55,239 bases of DNA from JBBQNY01 sp038255255. Its GTDB lineage: Bacteria > Pseudomonadota > Gammaproteobacteria > Xanthomonadales > Ahniellaceae. The notes below the pieces were generated by a model. It made no database searches and was not told where the DNA came from. It worked only from the letters and a program-made list of their open reading frames with translations. How positions within the stretch are numbered: the first letter of the stretch is position 1; the number at the start of each line of letters is the position of its first letter. The DNA is taken from NCBI GenBank assembly GCA_038255255.1, contig JBBSLL010000020.1, positions 1 to 55,239 of the forward strand. The letters run 5' to 3'. This document shows, piece after piece, positions 33,243 through 41,704 of this stretch. The position numbers and the translations under genes were made by a program.

Positions 33243-33505
33243 CTATCCGGCAAGGGTGCGCAGGCTCTCGGCCGGTGGCGCGCGCAGCACGCGCCGGGTC
33301 GCCACGCTCCCGAATGCCACGACGAGCGCGACGCCGAGCGCGAGCGCTGCGAACACGACGCGCCAGTCGAGCCGCGGGCATAGGGAATACCTGCGTTGCG
33401 AGCACGAGCGAAACGGCCGCCGCGGCACCGGCGCCGATCGCGCCCGAAACGAGGCCGAGCGTGCCGAACTCCGCGAGCTGCGCGACGACTTTTTCTCGGC
33501 CGCTA
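33243..33505 (-). pseudogene. FtsX-like ABC transporter permease, C-terminal remnant
   Basis: The minus strand encodes the last about 85 residues of an FtsX/YbbP-type permease: LAEFGTLGLVSGAIGAGAAAAVSLVLATQVF, then after a one-base frameshift near 33375-33380 PRLDWRVVFAALALGVALVVAFGSVATRRVLR and APPAESLRTLAG to the stop. The N-terminal parts and the matching ATPase are absent, and the fragment abuts the plus-strand fragment that starts at 33508. It cannot make a working transporter. Confidence 0.7.
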
Positions 33506-33507
33506 AA

Positions 33508-33897
33508 ATGCTGCAGACTCCAGGTTATTTCTCGATTGCAGGCCACGCTCGCCCCGATCACATCCGGGACCAGCGGTCTGCATTGCCCGGGGACCGCATT
33601 AGCGCCGAGGCACTGCATCAAATCGCAGTTCAGAACGGTTTGCGTCAGGGAGAACCAACGATCTTGGCGGGATGTAACCAGGCTGGGGCGTTCGCGCAGG
33701 CGTTTGCCGACCTGAACCAGTCGACCGTGTTTGCCGCGAACGGCTATGTGCGGTACGGCATGAACGAGGCGTACAACATCTCGACAATCACGGCGACTGC
33801 GAACGAGGACGGCACCGGCGGGGCACGAAGCTTCCAGCTCCACACGCCGGGCGGAAAGGCGGTGACCTCCGAAACCGTCGAGGTCAGGACGAAATGA
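33508..33897 (+). pseudogene. C-terminal fragment resembling a polymorphic (RHS-type) toxin domain
   Basis: The frame reads about 129 residues: GYFSIAGHARPD, then ISAEALHQIAVQNGLRQGEPTILAGCNQAG, FAQAFADLNQSTVFAANGYVRYG and RSFQLHTPGGK. The pattern of a HG-type strand, an xACNxG turn and FAQxLA helix recalls a C-terminal domain seen in RHS and related polymorphic toxins. No signal peptide, repeat region or immunity gene is present, and upstream frame overlaps the FtsX remnant, so it is a stranded fragment. Alternative: a small stand-alone protein of unknown role. Confidence 0.45.
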
Positions 33898-34012
33898 GCG
33901 CGTACCTGCCGAAGATCGTGGTAGAGGGCTTCGCCATTAGACGGGTCGCGGCGCCCACGCCGAGGAGAATGGCACCCGCCATCCAGAGGCGCCGCCTGCG
34001 TTGTTCCCTCAT
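33884..34012 (-). pseudogene. ccmE: ccmE, N-terminal stub
   Basis: The ATG overlaps the ccmD stop by four bases as in intact ccm operons. The first about 25 residues (MREQRRRRLWMAGAILLGVGAATRL) match the N-terminal basic anchor and TM helix of the haem chaperone CcmE. Homology then stops near 33937 and the frame ends after 42 residues, without the haem-binding histidine domain. The break point lies next to the toxin-like fragment. Confidence 0.75.
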
Positions 34013-34170
34013 GATGGCGCGTCGCGACTCGTGCGGGTGCGTTCGCGACGCCAGCGGCCGTCGAGCTGGATCGAGGTGCGTCGGCGCCTCATCCAGGGGA
34101 GCAGTGCGTCGAGCCCCAGCCCCACGAAGAATACGGCGTACGCCGCGATGACGAACGACCAGGGGTTCAT
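34009..34170 (-). CDS. ccmD: Haem exporter protein CcmD
   Basis: A 53-residue single-TM protein: MNPWSFVIAAYAVFFVGLGLDALLPWM followed by a basic cytoplasmic tail. Size, topology and place directly after ccmC (ATGA overlap) identify CcmD, which helps release holo-CcmE from the CcmABC complex. Here CcmE is truncated. Confidence 0.85.
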   Translation of the reverse strand: MNPWSFVIAAYAVFFVGLGLDALLPWMRRRRTSIQLDGRWRRERTRTSRDAPS

Positions 34171-34934
34171 GCGGGTGTAGCCGCGGCGACGGGCGGTTGC
34201 AACATGTCTCGCACCCACGACTTGTCGCTGTCGGTCTCGAGCAGTGCGAGCCGAGAGCGGCTGGCGAGCGACGCAAAGAACCACAGCTTCGTTGCAAGCG
34301 CCATCAGCAACAGCGGCCACAACATGCTCTGGTGCATGCTAGATTCGCCGAACAGCTTGACCGATTCGCCCTGGTGCAGCGTGCTCCACCAGCGCACCGA
34401 GTAGTGGATGATCGGCAGGTTAACCACGCCGACCAGCGCCAGCAGGCCGGCTGCGCGAGCGGCACGGCGGCGATCCTCGATCGCATGGAACAGCGCGATC
34501 ACGCCGATGTAGAGGAACAGCAGCACGAGCTCCGACGTGAGGCGCGCATCCCATTGCCAATACGTGCCCCACGTGGGACGGCCCCAGAGTGCGCCGGTCG
34601 CCAGCGTCACGGCGGTGAACATCGCACCGATGGGCGCGGCCGCCATCGACAGCACTTCGCTGATGCGAATCCGCCAGACCAGAGCAATGAAAGCATTCGC
34701 CGCGACGAACAGGTAAATGAAAAGACTCATCCAGGCGCTCGGCACGTGGATGTAGAGGATGCGTACGCTCTCGCCCTGCAGATAGTCGGCAGGGGCAACG
34801 ACCAGGCCGAAATACAGTCCCACCGCGCCAAACAGCAGTGCGGCCCCGCGCAACCACGGCTGCGCCTGCCCGGCCCAGCGATAGAACGTCGGAGGCGAGC
34901 CGAAGCGATGGAACCACTTTACGAGCGGATTCAT
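34167..34934 (-). CDS. ccmC: Haem exporter/haem-handling protein CcmC
   Basis: A 255-residue six-TM protein of cytochrome c maturation System I. The tryptophan-rich WWD-type loop is WGTYWQWDARLTSELVL; flanking haem-ligand histidines lie in YIHVPSAWM and IHYSVRWWSTLHQ. CcmC loads haem onto CcmE in the periplasm. It sits 92 bases after mtrB, outside a usual ccmABCDEFGH order: ccmA and ccmB are not upstream and the genes after ccmD are lost. It may be a second, partial copy associated with the multihaem cytochrome operon. Confidence 0.93.
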   Translation of the reverse strand: MNPLVKWFHRFGSPPTFYRWAGQAQPWLRGAALLFGAVGLYFGLVVAPADYLQGESVRILYIHVPSAWMSLFIYLFVAANAFIALVWRIRISEVLSMAAAPIGAMFTAVTLATGALWGRPTWGTYWQWDARLTSELVLLFLYIGVIALFHAIEDRRRAARAAGLLALVGVVNLPIIHYSVRWWSTLHQGESVKLFGESSMHQSMLWPLLLMALATKLWFFASLASRSRLALLETDSDKSWVRDMLQPPVAAATPA

Positions 34935-35026
34935 GCGACCGGATTCATTGCGAATGAAGGGATGGAAAGGTCATGCGGCATGCAATGGAAACCCGATCGC
35001 GCCCAGAGCACACGCCTTGGGACTGT

Positions 35027-37324
35027 CTAGAAGCTGAAATTAAAGCTCAGAGTGAACACGTTGACGCGGTAATCGGGACTCTGCTCGCCAAACAGGATCA
35101 CGTTCGCCAGCTGGTTCGCTTCGATGCCGTCGAGCGCGAAGTCGGTGGAGTCGTAGCGTTCGAATCGGTAGCCGAAATGGACCGCGAGATCCTTGCGCAA
35201 CTTGTAGCGGGCGTAGAGCGCGAGCGCCTGCAACCGCGTCGTGTCCTGGGGCAATGGGGCGGAAGTCAGCGAGCTGCCGGTGGTGACGAATACGTTGCTC
35301 TCCGAGCGCGAGCGCACGTAGTCGGTGCTGAACTGGAGGCGACCCTCCATCAGGTCGTGCGTCCAACCTGCCCCCCAAGTGCTGACGCGGTCGCGATGAT
35401 CGGCGAACCATGAGCGCGCCGGGTCGACCGAGTCGGCAGGTCGCGTCGCGCCGCGCGTGCTGCGGCCATCCTGATCGGACCTCATCCTGTCATAGGTGTA
35501 GAAGCCATACAGCGACCACGAGGTGGCGGGGACCCAGGCCACGTCCACGGTGTAGTCAAGCAGGCGGCTCCGAGTCAGGCCGAGTTCGGAGCTGGTGTAG
35601 TCGTCGTCCATATAGTCGGCGTTGAAGCCGACCGACCATGCTTCGTTCGGCGTCAGAGTCAGGTACAGCGATGCCTGGTCGCGCACGCGGTCGGCGAGAT
35701 GGAATTTGCGCAGCAGCGGGGGGTTTTCGAACTGTCCCGGAACGGTGCTGGTGTAGCCCGGGGAGTAGCCCGACAGGAACGGCTCATTGCCGATGTACGT
35801 CGAGCCGCTGCGATCGGCGCGGCTGACTCGCAGCCCGCCCGAGATGCGATCGGAAAAGTCGCTGCGCAGGCCAAATCCGAACGTGCTTTCGTCGGCCTCT
35901 TCGCGCTCGGAGTACGTGCGCCTGATGCGGCGATGCTCGGTCGAGCCGGTCAGGTCGAGCCAGTCGGCGAGCTTGTAGCCGCTGTCGAAGCGCAGCTTTT
36001 CCTCGCGATAACTGTACGGCTCATTGAATCGGCGGTTGCTGCTGGTGGGGCCGACCTGCTGGTTCTGCGAGTCGCCGCCGATGTAGACATACTCCGACCG
36101 CGGCGTCTGATTGTCGCGATCGTCGTAGCGAAATCCTGCGTTCCAGTACCAGCGCGGGGTCGGACGCGAGGACACACGCAGGTTGAGCACGGTAGTGTCT
36201 ATGCGCCCGTCGAGCGAGTCGCGAGGCAGCGGCTGCGTGATGCTTGCCGCGAGCGTAGGGTTGACCGTGTAGGGGAGGAACTGCTCGTTCTGCAGCATTC
36301 GACCAAACGCGATGTCACCGTTCGCTCGAGTGCGCTCCGAGAAGTTCCAGCCACCTGCAACGCTGACCTGGTGGAACTGATTGTCAGGCGGTAACGAAAG
36401 GCTGCCCTGCCCGTTCGGAAAACCCGCGGACACCGCCCAGCCGTTGATTGCCGAGTACGGGTTTTGCCACGTCAATGATTCGTTGTCGTTGTGGAACAGC
36501 GACACGTAATAGCCGGCCTGAATCTGGCCGCGCTCGTCGCCATAGCGCAGCACCACGTCGATCTGGTCGGTGGCATAGTCGACCGGTTCCGGCAACAGGA
36601 CCGCGCGCGGGTTGCCGCCGCTGTTGCCGATCACTGCCCCAATGCTCTTGTTGCCGTTCAGCGTCTCCCGGCGGTAGTCGGTGCTGACCTGCCACTTGTT
36701 GCGCAGGTCGCGCTGGAAGCCGACGTCGAACCGGCGGCGCACGTGCTCCAGGTCGACGTCGTGCAGCGACCCGGAAAGTCGCGACATCGTCGCCGTGTTC
36801 TGGCCCGGAACCCAATTGGAGGGCAGCGCGAGCACCGTGCTTCCCGGATTCGTGAAAATGGTCTGCGCGCTGTCGCTGCGCCGTGTCGGCAGTGCGTCGT
36901 AGCCGACATTGACGCGCCAGAGACCCTGTACGCCGGTCTCGAAGCGGGTTTCCCGCGCATCCAGGCCGATGTCGCTGCCGCTCCAGCGCCAGTAGCTGGC
37001 ATCTTCCGAGTCCCAGGCGCCGCGGCGTCCGACTTCGAAGTCCAGCACCCCGAAGAGCCCTTCGCTGTCCAGGCCGTTGTACTTGCCGAACTTGAACGAA
37101 TCGTCGCTGACCCAGCCGACCCCAAGCTCGACCCAGTTGCGTGTCTCGGTGAGTTCCTTGCGCCTGGCCTCCAGCGCTTCGGCGTCCTGCTGTTCGACGA
37201 CGGGCTCGTCTTCGAGCGAGAACTCGTCCTGCGCCAGCGCGCCGGCGCCCGCCATGCATGCGGCGATGGCGGCACACAGCAGGGCCTGGCGATTTGTGTG
37301 GTTGCGGTTCGTTTTCGTTTTCAT
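35027..37324 (-). CDS. mtrB: MtrB/PioB-family outer-membrane porin for a decahaem cytochrome
   Basis: A 765-residue outer-membrane beta-barrel with signal peptide (CAAIAACMAGAGALAQD) and a C-terminal VNVFTLSFNFSF strand ending in phenylalanine. The conserved opening WVELGVGWVSDDSFKFGKYNGL and many alternating strands (DTTVLNLRVSSRPTPRWYWNAGFRY) mark the MtrB/PioB/DmsF family, which sheathes a decahaem MtrA-type cytochrome across the membrane. The N-terminal CxxC found in MtrB of Shewanella is absent. It lies 30 bases after the decahaem gene. No MtrC/OmcA-type surface cytochrome gene follows. Confidence 0.92.
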   Translation of the reverse strand: MKTKTNRNHTNRQALLCAAIAACMAGAGALAQDEFSLEDEPVVEQQDAEALEARRKELTETRNWVELGVGWVSDDSFKFGKYNGLDSEGLFGVLDFEVGRRGAWDSEDASYWRWSGSDIGLDARETRFETGVQGLWRVNVGYDALPTRRSDSAQTIFTNPGSTVLALPSNWVPGQNTATMSRLSGSLHDVDLEHVRRRFDVGFQRDLRNKWQVSTDYRRETLNGNKSIGAVIGNSGGNPRAVLLPEPVDYATDQIDVVLRYGDERGQIQAGYYVSLFHNDNESLTWQNPYSAINGWAVSAGFPNGQGSLSLPPDNQFHQVSVAGGWNFSERTRANGDIAFGRMLQNEQFLPYTVNPTLAASITQPLPRDSLDGRIDTTVLNLRVSSRPTPRWYWNAGFRYDDRDNQTPRSEYVYIGGDSQNQQVGPTSSNRRFNEPYSYREEKLRFDSGYKLADWLDLTGSTEHRRIRRTYSEREEADESTFGFGLRSDFSDRISGGLRVSRADRSGSTYIGNEPFLSGYSPGYTSTVPGQFENPPLLRKFHLADRVRDQASLYLTLTPNEAWSVGFNADYMDDDYTSSELGLTRSRLLDYTVDVAWVPATSWSLYGFYTYDRMRSDQDGRSTRGATRPADSVDPARSWFADHRDRVSTWGAGWTHDLMEGRLQFSTDYVRSRSESNVFVTTGSSLTSAPLPQDTTRLQALALYARYKLRKDLAVHFGYRFERYDSTDFALDGIEANQLANVILFGEQSPDYRVNVFTLSFNFSF

Positions 37325-37354
37325 GGGGCACCTCGCTCGATGAGCAGTGGCGCT

Positions 37355-38305
37355 TCAGCGGGTCTTGCGGACGCCCGAGGGATGGTTCGAGCCATGCACC
37401 TGGGAATGGCAGTTGAGGCAACTCTTTCCGAGCAGCTGTTGTGCGCCTGACGGGAACGCGGTACCCGGCAGGCCTGTGCCGCTGTACGCAGAGCTCGGAT
37501 GCTGCGGGGCGAGATGGCACTGCTGGCACAGCCACGGCGTGCGCTGCTTGAGCAAATTCGCGTGCACCGAACCGTGTGGCTTGTGGCACAGCGTGCAGTC
37601 TTCGCGCACTGGCGCGTGTTCCCAAAGGAACGGGCCGCGCTTCTCGGCATGGCAGGTGAAGCAGGTCTCATTAACGGTTGTCTTGACGAGGAGCTTGGGA
37701 CCGCTCGAACCGTGCGGGTTGTGGCAGTCGCTGCAACCCATCTGGCCGTCACGGACCGGGTGCGACGACGGTCGCAGCATTTCCGCGCGCTTGTTGCGAT
37801 GACAGCCGAAGCAAGTATCGGGCTGCGTAGCCTTTGCCAGCACGGCATCGTGTCCCGTGTGCACGTCATGGCACGAGGTGCAAGCCACACCCTCGGCCTC
37901 GTGCTGGCTGCCCTTCCAGTGCATGCGAAGGCCGGACTCGTGGCAGCCGAGACATACGGCGTTGCGCTTCGCTGCCGGCGCGGCGCGCGGCCCGTCGAAC
38001 ACGACGTCGGGTGCCTCCCGCTCGCCATCGCCGGACTTGCGAACGTGCGCGTCGCTGCGGCCGTGGCAGCTCATGCACGCTTCGTCTGCGAACGGCGTAT
38101 TTGGATCAGCGGCGACCGCGTGTTTCGTCTTCAGGATCGAGAGCACAGGAAAGGCCTCGCTCTCGTCGTGGCACTTGGTGCACACCCGAAGCGCTTCAGT
38201 CGCGGCAGCGGGCGCCTCGGTGCGCGCCGGCAGGGCCGTCAGCACTAACCCACAGCCCAGCAGGGCCACCAGCATGCTCTTCGGCAATCGGTTCGAGCTT
38301 CGCAT
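37355..38305 (-). CDS. mtrA: Decahaem c-type cytochrome, MtrA/DmsE family
   Basis: A 316-residue periplasmic/transmembrane-wire cytochrome. The start MRSSNR carries the signal peptide (MLVALLGCGLVLTALPARTEA). Ten CxxCH motifs are present in order: CTKCH, CMSCH, CLGCH, CTSCH, CFGCH, CSDCH, CFTCH, CTLCH, CQQCH and CLNCH. This count, length and arrangement fit MtrA/DmsE, the electron conduit that threads the MtrB barrel. It follows the ethylbenzene-dehydrogenase-like gene by 44 bases and precedes mtrB by 30. Confidence 0.94.
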   Translation of the reverse strand: MRSSNRLPKSMLVALLGCGLVLTALPARTEAPAAATEALRVCTKCHDESEAFPVLSILKTKHAVAADPNTPFADEACMSCHGRSDAHVRKSGDGEREAPDVVFDGPRAAPAAKRNAVCLGCHESGLRMHWKGSQHEAEGVACTSCHDVHTGHDAVLAKATQPDTCFGCHRNKRAEMLRPSSHPVRDGQMGCSDCHNPHGSSGPKLLVKTTVNETCFTCHAEKRGPFLWEHAPVREDCTLCHKPHGSVHANLLKQRTPWLCQQCHLAPQHPSSAYSGTGLPGTAFPSGAQQLLGKSCLNCHSQVHGSNHPSGVRKTR

Positions 38306-38349
38306 CGTGGCCTCCGAATCGGTGTCCGGCGGAGCCGGACGCCGAGTGC

Positions 38350-39341
38350 TCAGTGCTTGCTTGCAACGAAATCCGCGGTGCCGCGGTCGAGTACCAGGGT
38401 GTGCTCGAACGAGACGTAGTGATGCCGGTGATCGGTGTAGTCGTCGTGCAGCGCGAAGCCCACCGAGTACTTCTTCCCGGCCGCCAGCTGTTTCTGGTTC
38501 GCACCACTCGCACTCAAGGGGCGGCTCAACTCGACTGTCCACCAGCCGTCCGCGAACTTCGCGCTGGCCGTTGTGGCGGCGGGGCTATGCTCATGACGCC
38601 GATCGAGGATCCAGCCACTCACCGCTTTGGCGGGCTGTCCCGGATTGAGCTGCGCCTGCCAGTATTCGAGAAAGGTGCCCGCCGCGAGCAGCTTGTTGAG
38701 CTCGGCTTCCGGTTTGTAGTTCTCCCCGCCGCCGCCGCGCGCGAGTTTCACGCGCGAGGAGCCGAGGTACTTGGTGAGCTTGCTGCCCTCGCTCGCGCTG
38801 GCCATGCCTTTCGCATCGTCGTGGCAACTGGCCCAGCAGCCGGCGCGCGTTGCTTCCTTGACCCCCCGTCGTCGAGCATCACGGTCACGTGCGCCGCGAT
38901 AGCTGGATCGAGCTTCTCGCCTGTCGCGGGCGAAGGCTTCCAGCGCAACTGGAAGTACAGCCGCTGGCTGTCGTGCGCGCTGCGCACCTCCAGCGTGATG
39001 CTGCCGGGCTTGTTCGCGATGGGCGCCGGCTCGAGCTTCTCGCCGGAGACGATACGCTTGCCCATGTCCTTCTGCTCGCCGTCGTGGCAGGTGCGGCAAT
39101 TCTTCCCTTCGCGGAATTTCGGCGCACCGCTGTGGTCCTTTTCGGTCAGCGCCCATTCCCACGAGGCCTGCCCGGGGTAGAACAATTCGACCTTGCGCGC
39201 TTCGATGCCGCTGAAGTCGATCGCCGTCGCGTGTGCGCTGGCAAGCACCATGACCATCGTGGCGCAAGCCGCCGCGACCACGCGAACCACCTCGTCGTGG
39301 CGCGCCTGGGTATATCGGGTAGCTGAGGATGGTGCTCGCAT
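38350..39341 (-). pseudogene. Ethylbenzene-dehydrogenase-related haem-binding cytochrome, frameshifted
   Basis: The gene is split over two frames. The first part begins MRAPSSATRY with a signal peptide (AAACATMVMVLASAHA), then CRTCH and a beta-rich domain (SITLEVRSAHDSQRLYFQLRW, HVTVMLDD). The frame breaks at a run of six C at 38862-38867; one extra base gives a 330-residue protein that continues VKEATRAGCWASCH to FEHTLVLDRGTADFV. The domain matches the ethylbenzene-dehydrogenase-type haem-binding family found with multihaem cytochromes. CWASCH is a CxxxCH variant. A homopolymer sequencing error, a real inactivation and slippage all fit. Confidence 0.75.
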
Positions 39342-39355
39342 GACGGGTCTCCGCA

Positions 39356-39970
39356 CTACAGGCTGAAGTCTTCCTCCTGCGCGGGCTGTTCTTCCTCCGG
39401 CAGGTCGGGTTTGTGGTGGGCGATGCCCTTGTGGCAGTCGATGCAGGTCTCGCCGCTCTTTTCGGCGTCGGCGTGCTGCGCACGCGCGCGGGGCTTCTGC
39501 TCGTCGAGCGCCATCGCAGCGCGGTCGTGGCAGCCGCGGCATTCGCGCGAGTCGTTGGCTTTCATCGAGGCCCAGACCGACTGCGCCATCGCCAGGCGGT
39601 GCGCCTCGAATTCCTCGCGCGTATCGATCTTGCCGCGCATGTGGTTCGGCAATTCCTTGACCGTGGCCTGCATCTTGCGCAACATCTTCGGACCCCATGC
39701 CTTCGGCACATGGCAGTCGGCGCAGTTCGGGCGCACGCCGCTGGAGTTCGTCCAGTGCGCACTCTGCTTGAACTCCTCGAACACGAACGCGCGCATCTCG
39801 TGGCACGACGTGCAGAACTCCATCGTGTTCGTCGAGGCCACCACGTGGTTGAAGCCGACCAGGGACGCGATGCCGAAGGCGAATCCGGCGAGCAGCAGGG
39901 TACCGAGCGCCCATTTCGTGCTTGGGCTGCGCCACGAACCCCACCAACGTCTGACCCTGGATCCTGTCAT
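39356..39970 (-). CDS. Tetrahaem NapC/NirT/CymA-family quinol dehydrogenase
   Basis: A 204-residue inner-membrane cytochrome. The start MTGSRVRRWW gives a short basic leader and one TM anchor (WALGTLLLAGFAFGIASLVG). Four CxxCH motifs follow: CTSCH, CADCH, CRGCH and CIDCH. NapC/CymA proteins oxidise the quinol pool and pass electrons to periplasmic cytochromes. As first gene of the operon it is the natural donor to the decahaem MtrA. An acidic C-terminal tail (EEEQPAQEEDFSL) is unusual. It lies 90 bases below a perfect FNR-type site. Confidence 0.93.
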   Translation of the reverse strand: MTGSRVRRWWGSWRSPSTKWALGTLLLAGFAFGIASLVGFNHVVASTNTMEFCTSCHEMRAFVFEEFKQSAHWTNSSGVRPNCADCHVPKAWGPKMLRKMQATVKELPNHMRGKIDTREEFEAHRLAMAQSVWASMKANDSRECRGCHDRAAMALDEQKPRARAQHADAEKSGETCIDCHKGIAHHKPDLPEEEQPAQEEDFSL

Positions 39971-40059
39971 CGCCTCGACCCCGAATCCGCTATGCCCCGC
40001 TCGGCAGCAGGAGTGCAAACGGATCGATCGGACGCTACTACTGTAGTGCCGCGCCCCAT

Positions 40060-40073
40060 TTGATCCAGATCAA
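40060..40073 (-). promoter_or_regulatory. FNR/Anr-type binding site upstream of the electron-transfer operon
   Basis: TTGATCCAGATCAA is a perfect TTGAT-N4-ATCAA palindrome centred about 97 bases upstream of the NapC-type start. A site at -41.5 would put transcription start near 40025, leaving a leader of about 55 bases. It predicts induction at low oxygen. Confidence 0.75.
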
Positions 40074-40576
40074 GTCCCGGGCGGAACGGGGGCCAGAACG
40101 GGCACTCCCGCGTCCAATATCCCGCGACCGTATTCCACAGTTTCGGTCTGTCCGAAGCGGAGTCGAGGATGTGTTGGCCCGGAGCAGGGCTTGCACCTGA
40201 CGGCACTCTCCCGAAACCGAATGCGGGCCGCGAATGGGCTGAGCCATCGCAGGGCGAGATTTGTCGCACCTACGAGCCGTCTCGAAGGGACAGCGCGACT
40301 GGGTGGCCTCTGACCCAGTCAAAATCGAACACGAGTTCCCCGCCTGGGCGCCGGCACTATCGCACGATCGAACACCGCTTCAGACACGCACCGTCCGGCG
40401 AGGTACGCGCCATTGAGACGCTGGCCGCTTGACTTGGGTCAATGCGGGCCGACTCATAGCGCCTTGCCTCGTGCCAAACATGGAATCCCCTTGCAAGAGC
40501 CATTCAGAAGGAAGCCATCGAGGCTGCCCGCAGCATCAGGCAGTTCATCAAATATGGGCAATCCTTCGAAAGGGAC
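40074..40576. other. Stretch without a clear gene; one further TTGAC palindrome
   Basis: No frame here looks coding. At 40429-40442 TTGACTTGGGTCAA forms a TTGAC-N4-GTCAA palindrome of the FNR/DNR class, of uncertain use. Confidence 0.4.
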
Positions 40577-40582
40577 GGCCCC

Positions 40583-40885
40583 GTGACAATGCCGGAGTAC
40601 TTTCGGTTGCCGGTCTGTCCGATCTGGCAGCCGACGCCTGAGCGGGTCGCATCCGAAATCAGTATCTCCACGCTTGTCGCGGAGGCTCAGCTCGATTGGG
40701 TTGAGGACTTTCGGGAACGCTACGTTGGTAGACCACGGCCCAGAACGCAGCAACACTTCCAATCTCAACCGATACAACTCACCGAAGCGCAGTCACTCGA
40801 TGTAATACGCATTCTCCAGGGCATCGCTGCAGGGACGTCCCGCTTGGCAGCGTGGGACTCCGCGAGGGACTTGGAGATTGCATAG
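40583..40885 (+). CDS. Hypothetical small protein, possibly a gene remnant
   Basis: A 100-residue product, not recognised. The frame is open upstream to a stop just before 40459 and reads protein-like there too (LARAIQKEAIEAARSIRQFI), but without a good start, so the original gene may have been longer and lost its 5' end. GTG two codons before the ATG is another start. Downstream sequence is a helix-rich tail (LTEAQSLDVIRILQGIAAG). No neighbour gives a clue. Confidence 0.35.
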   Translation: MTMPEYFRLPVCPIWQPTPERVASEISISTLVAEAQLDWVEDFRERYVGRPRPRTQQHFQSQPIQLTEAQSLDVIRILQGIAAGTSRLAAWDSARDLEIA

Positions 40886-41332
40886 CTGTTCCCACCGTTT
40901 CAGAGTTGCTTCGCAGTGTCGGAATGACGTGCCCCAACTGACGACTTCTGTTCAACTCGTGCCCCGGATTACTTATTTGATTCGCTTGCGCTCGCAGCAA
41001 TTCCGAGAGATTCCACTGTCTCAGTGACGTATGCCATTGATTCTGTTGAAGCCACTTCCTCTCAACGTTTCTTCGAAGCGCTGGTCGTCCTCTAATCCCG
41101 CCGCTCGCCGGAAACCTTGTCGTTGTGCTCGCAATTGCCGGAGGCGGTGCACAATGCGCAGTCAGTGACCTAGACCACACCATGTCCCGGAGGGGACGCG
41201 ACTCTCCTGCGGCTGAAGTCCAATGCGGCGCCCACTGGGGGCGGCCTCGACCCTTCTGTTACACGTTGACTCTGTTCAGATCGCCATGACGCTGCGCCCA
41301 TCCCCTACCCCACACCGAAGCGAGAATTGCGA
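40886..41332. other. Stretch without a supportable gene
   Basis: A minus-strand frame across 40779-41183 has shuffled, Ser/Arg-rich content and no ribosome-binding site; nothing else is apparent. Confidence 0.45.
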
Positions 41333-41581
41333 ATGAGCGACACGCCGCCCGATCGGCTCGCAAACAATCCGCGCAGCCCTTTCCACGATGCCGACGTGCT
41401 GGCGCGCGGCGTGGGAATCCGTTTCAACGGCGAAGAGAAAACCAATGTGGAGGAATACTGCGTCAGCGAAGGGTGGGTTCGACTGCCTGTCGGCAAATCC
41501 CGCGACCGCCGCGGCAACCCGATGACGTTCAAGTATTCCGGCGAAGTGGTGCCCTACTTCCTGGATATTCCCGCGGATTGA
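41333..41581 (+). CDS. DUF3297 family protein
   Basis: An 82-residue protein beginning MSDTPPDRLANNPRSPFHD, with GIRFNGEEKTNVEEYCVSEGWVR and a GNPMTFKYSGEVVPYF ending. This is the conserved pattern of the small DUF3297 family of unknown function. A second ATG two codons upstream is less favoured. It is an independent short gene about 120 bases before the CorA-type transporter. Confidence 0.85.
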   Translation: MSDTPPDRLANNPRSPFHDADVLARGVGIRFNGEEKTNVEEYCVSEGWVRLPVGKSRDRRGNPMTFKYSGEVVPYFLDIPAD

Positions 41582-41704
41582 GGGGCGGCTTCGCCGCATC
41601 AGCCAGGGTCGTCCGCCTCTTGAAGCGAGAATGCGGTTTCGCAAACGTTCACGGCCAGGCGGTCATACAGCGCCACCGCAACCGGCACATCCATCGGGAA
41701 CAGA

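Noticed and set aside
40779..41183. 134-residue minus-strand frame
   Set aside because: Ser/Arg-rich, no ribosome-binding site, no neighbour support.
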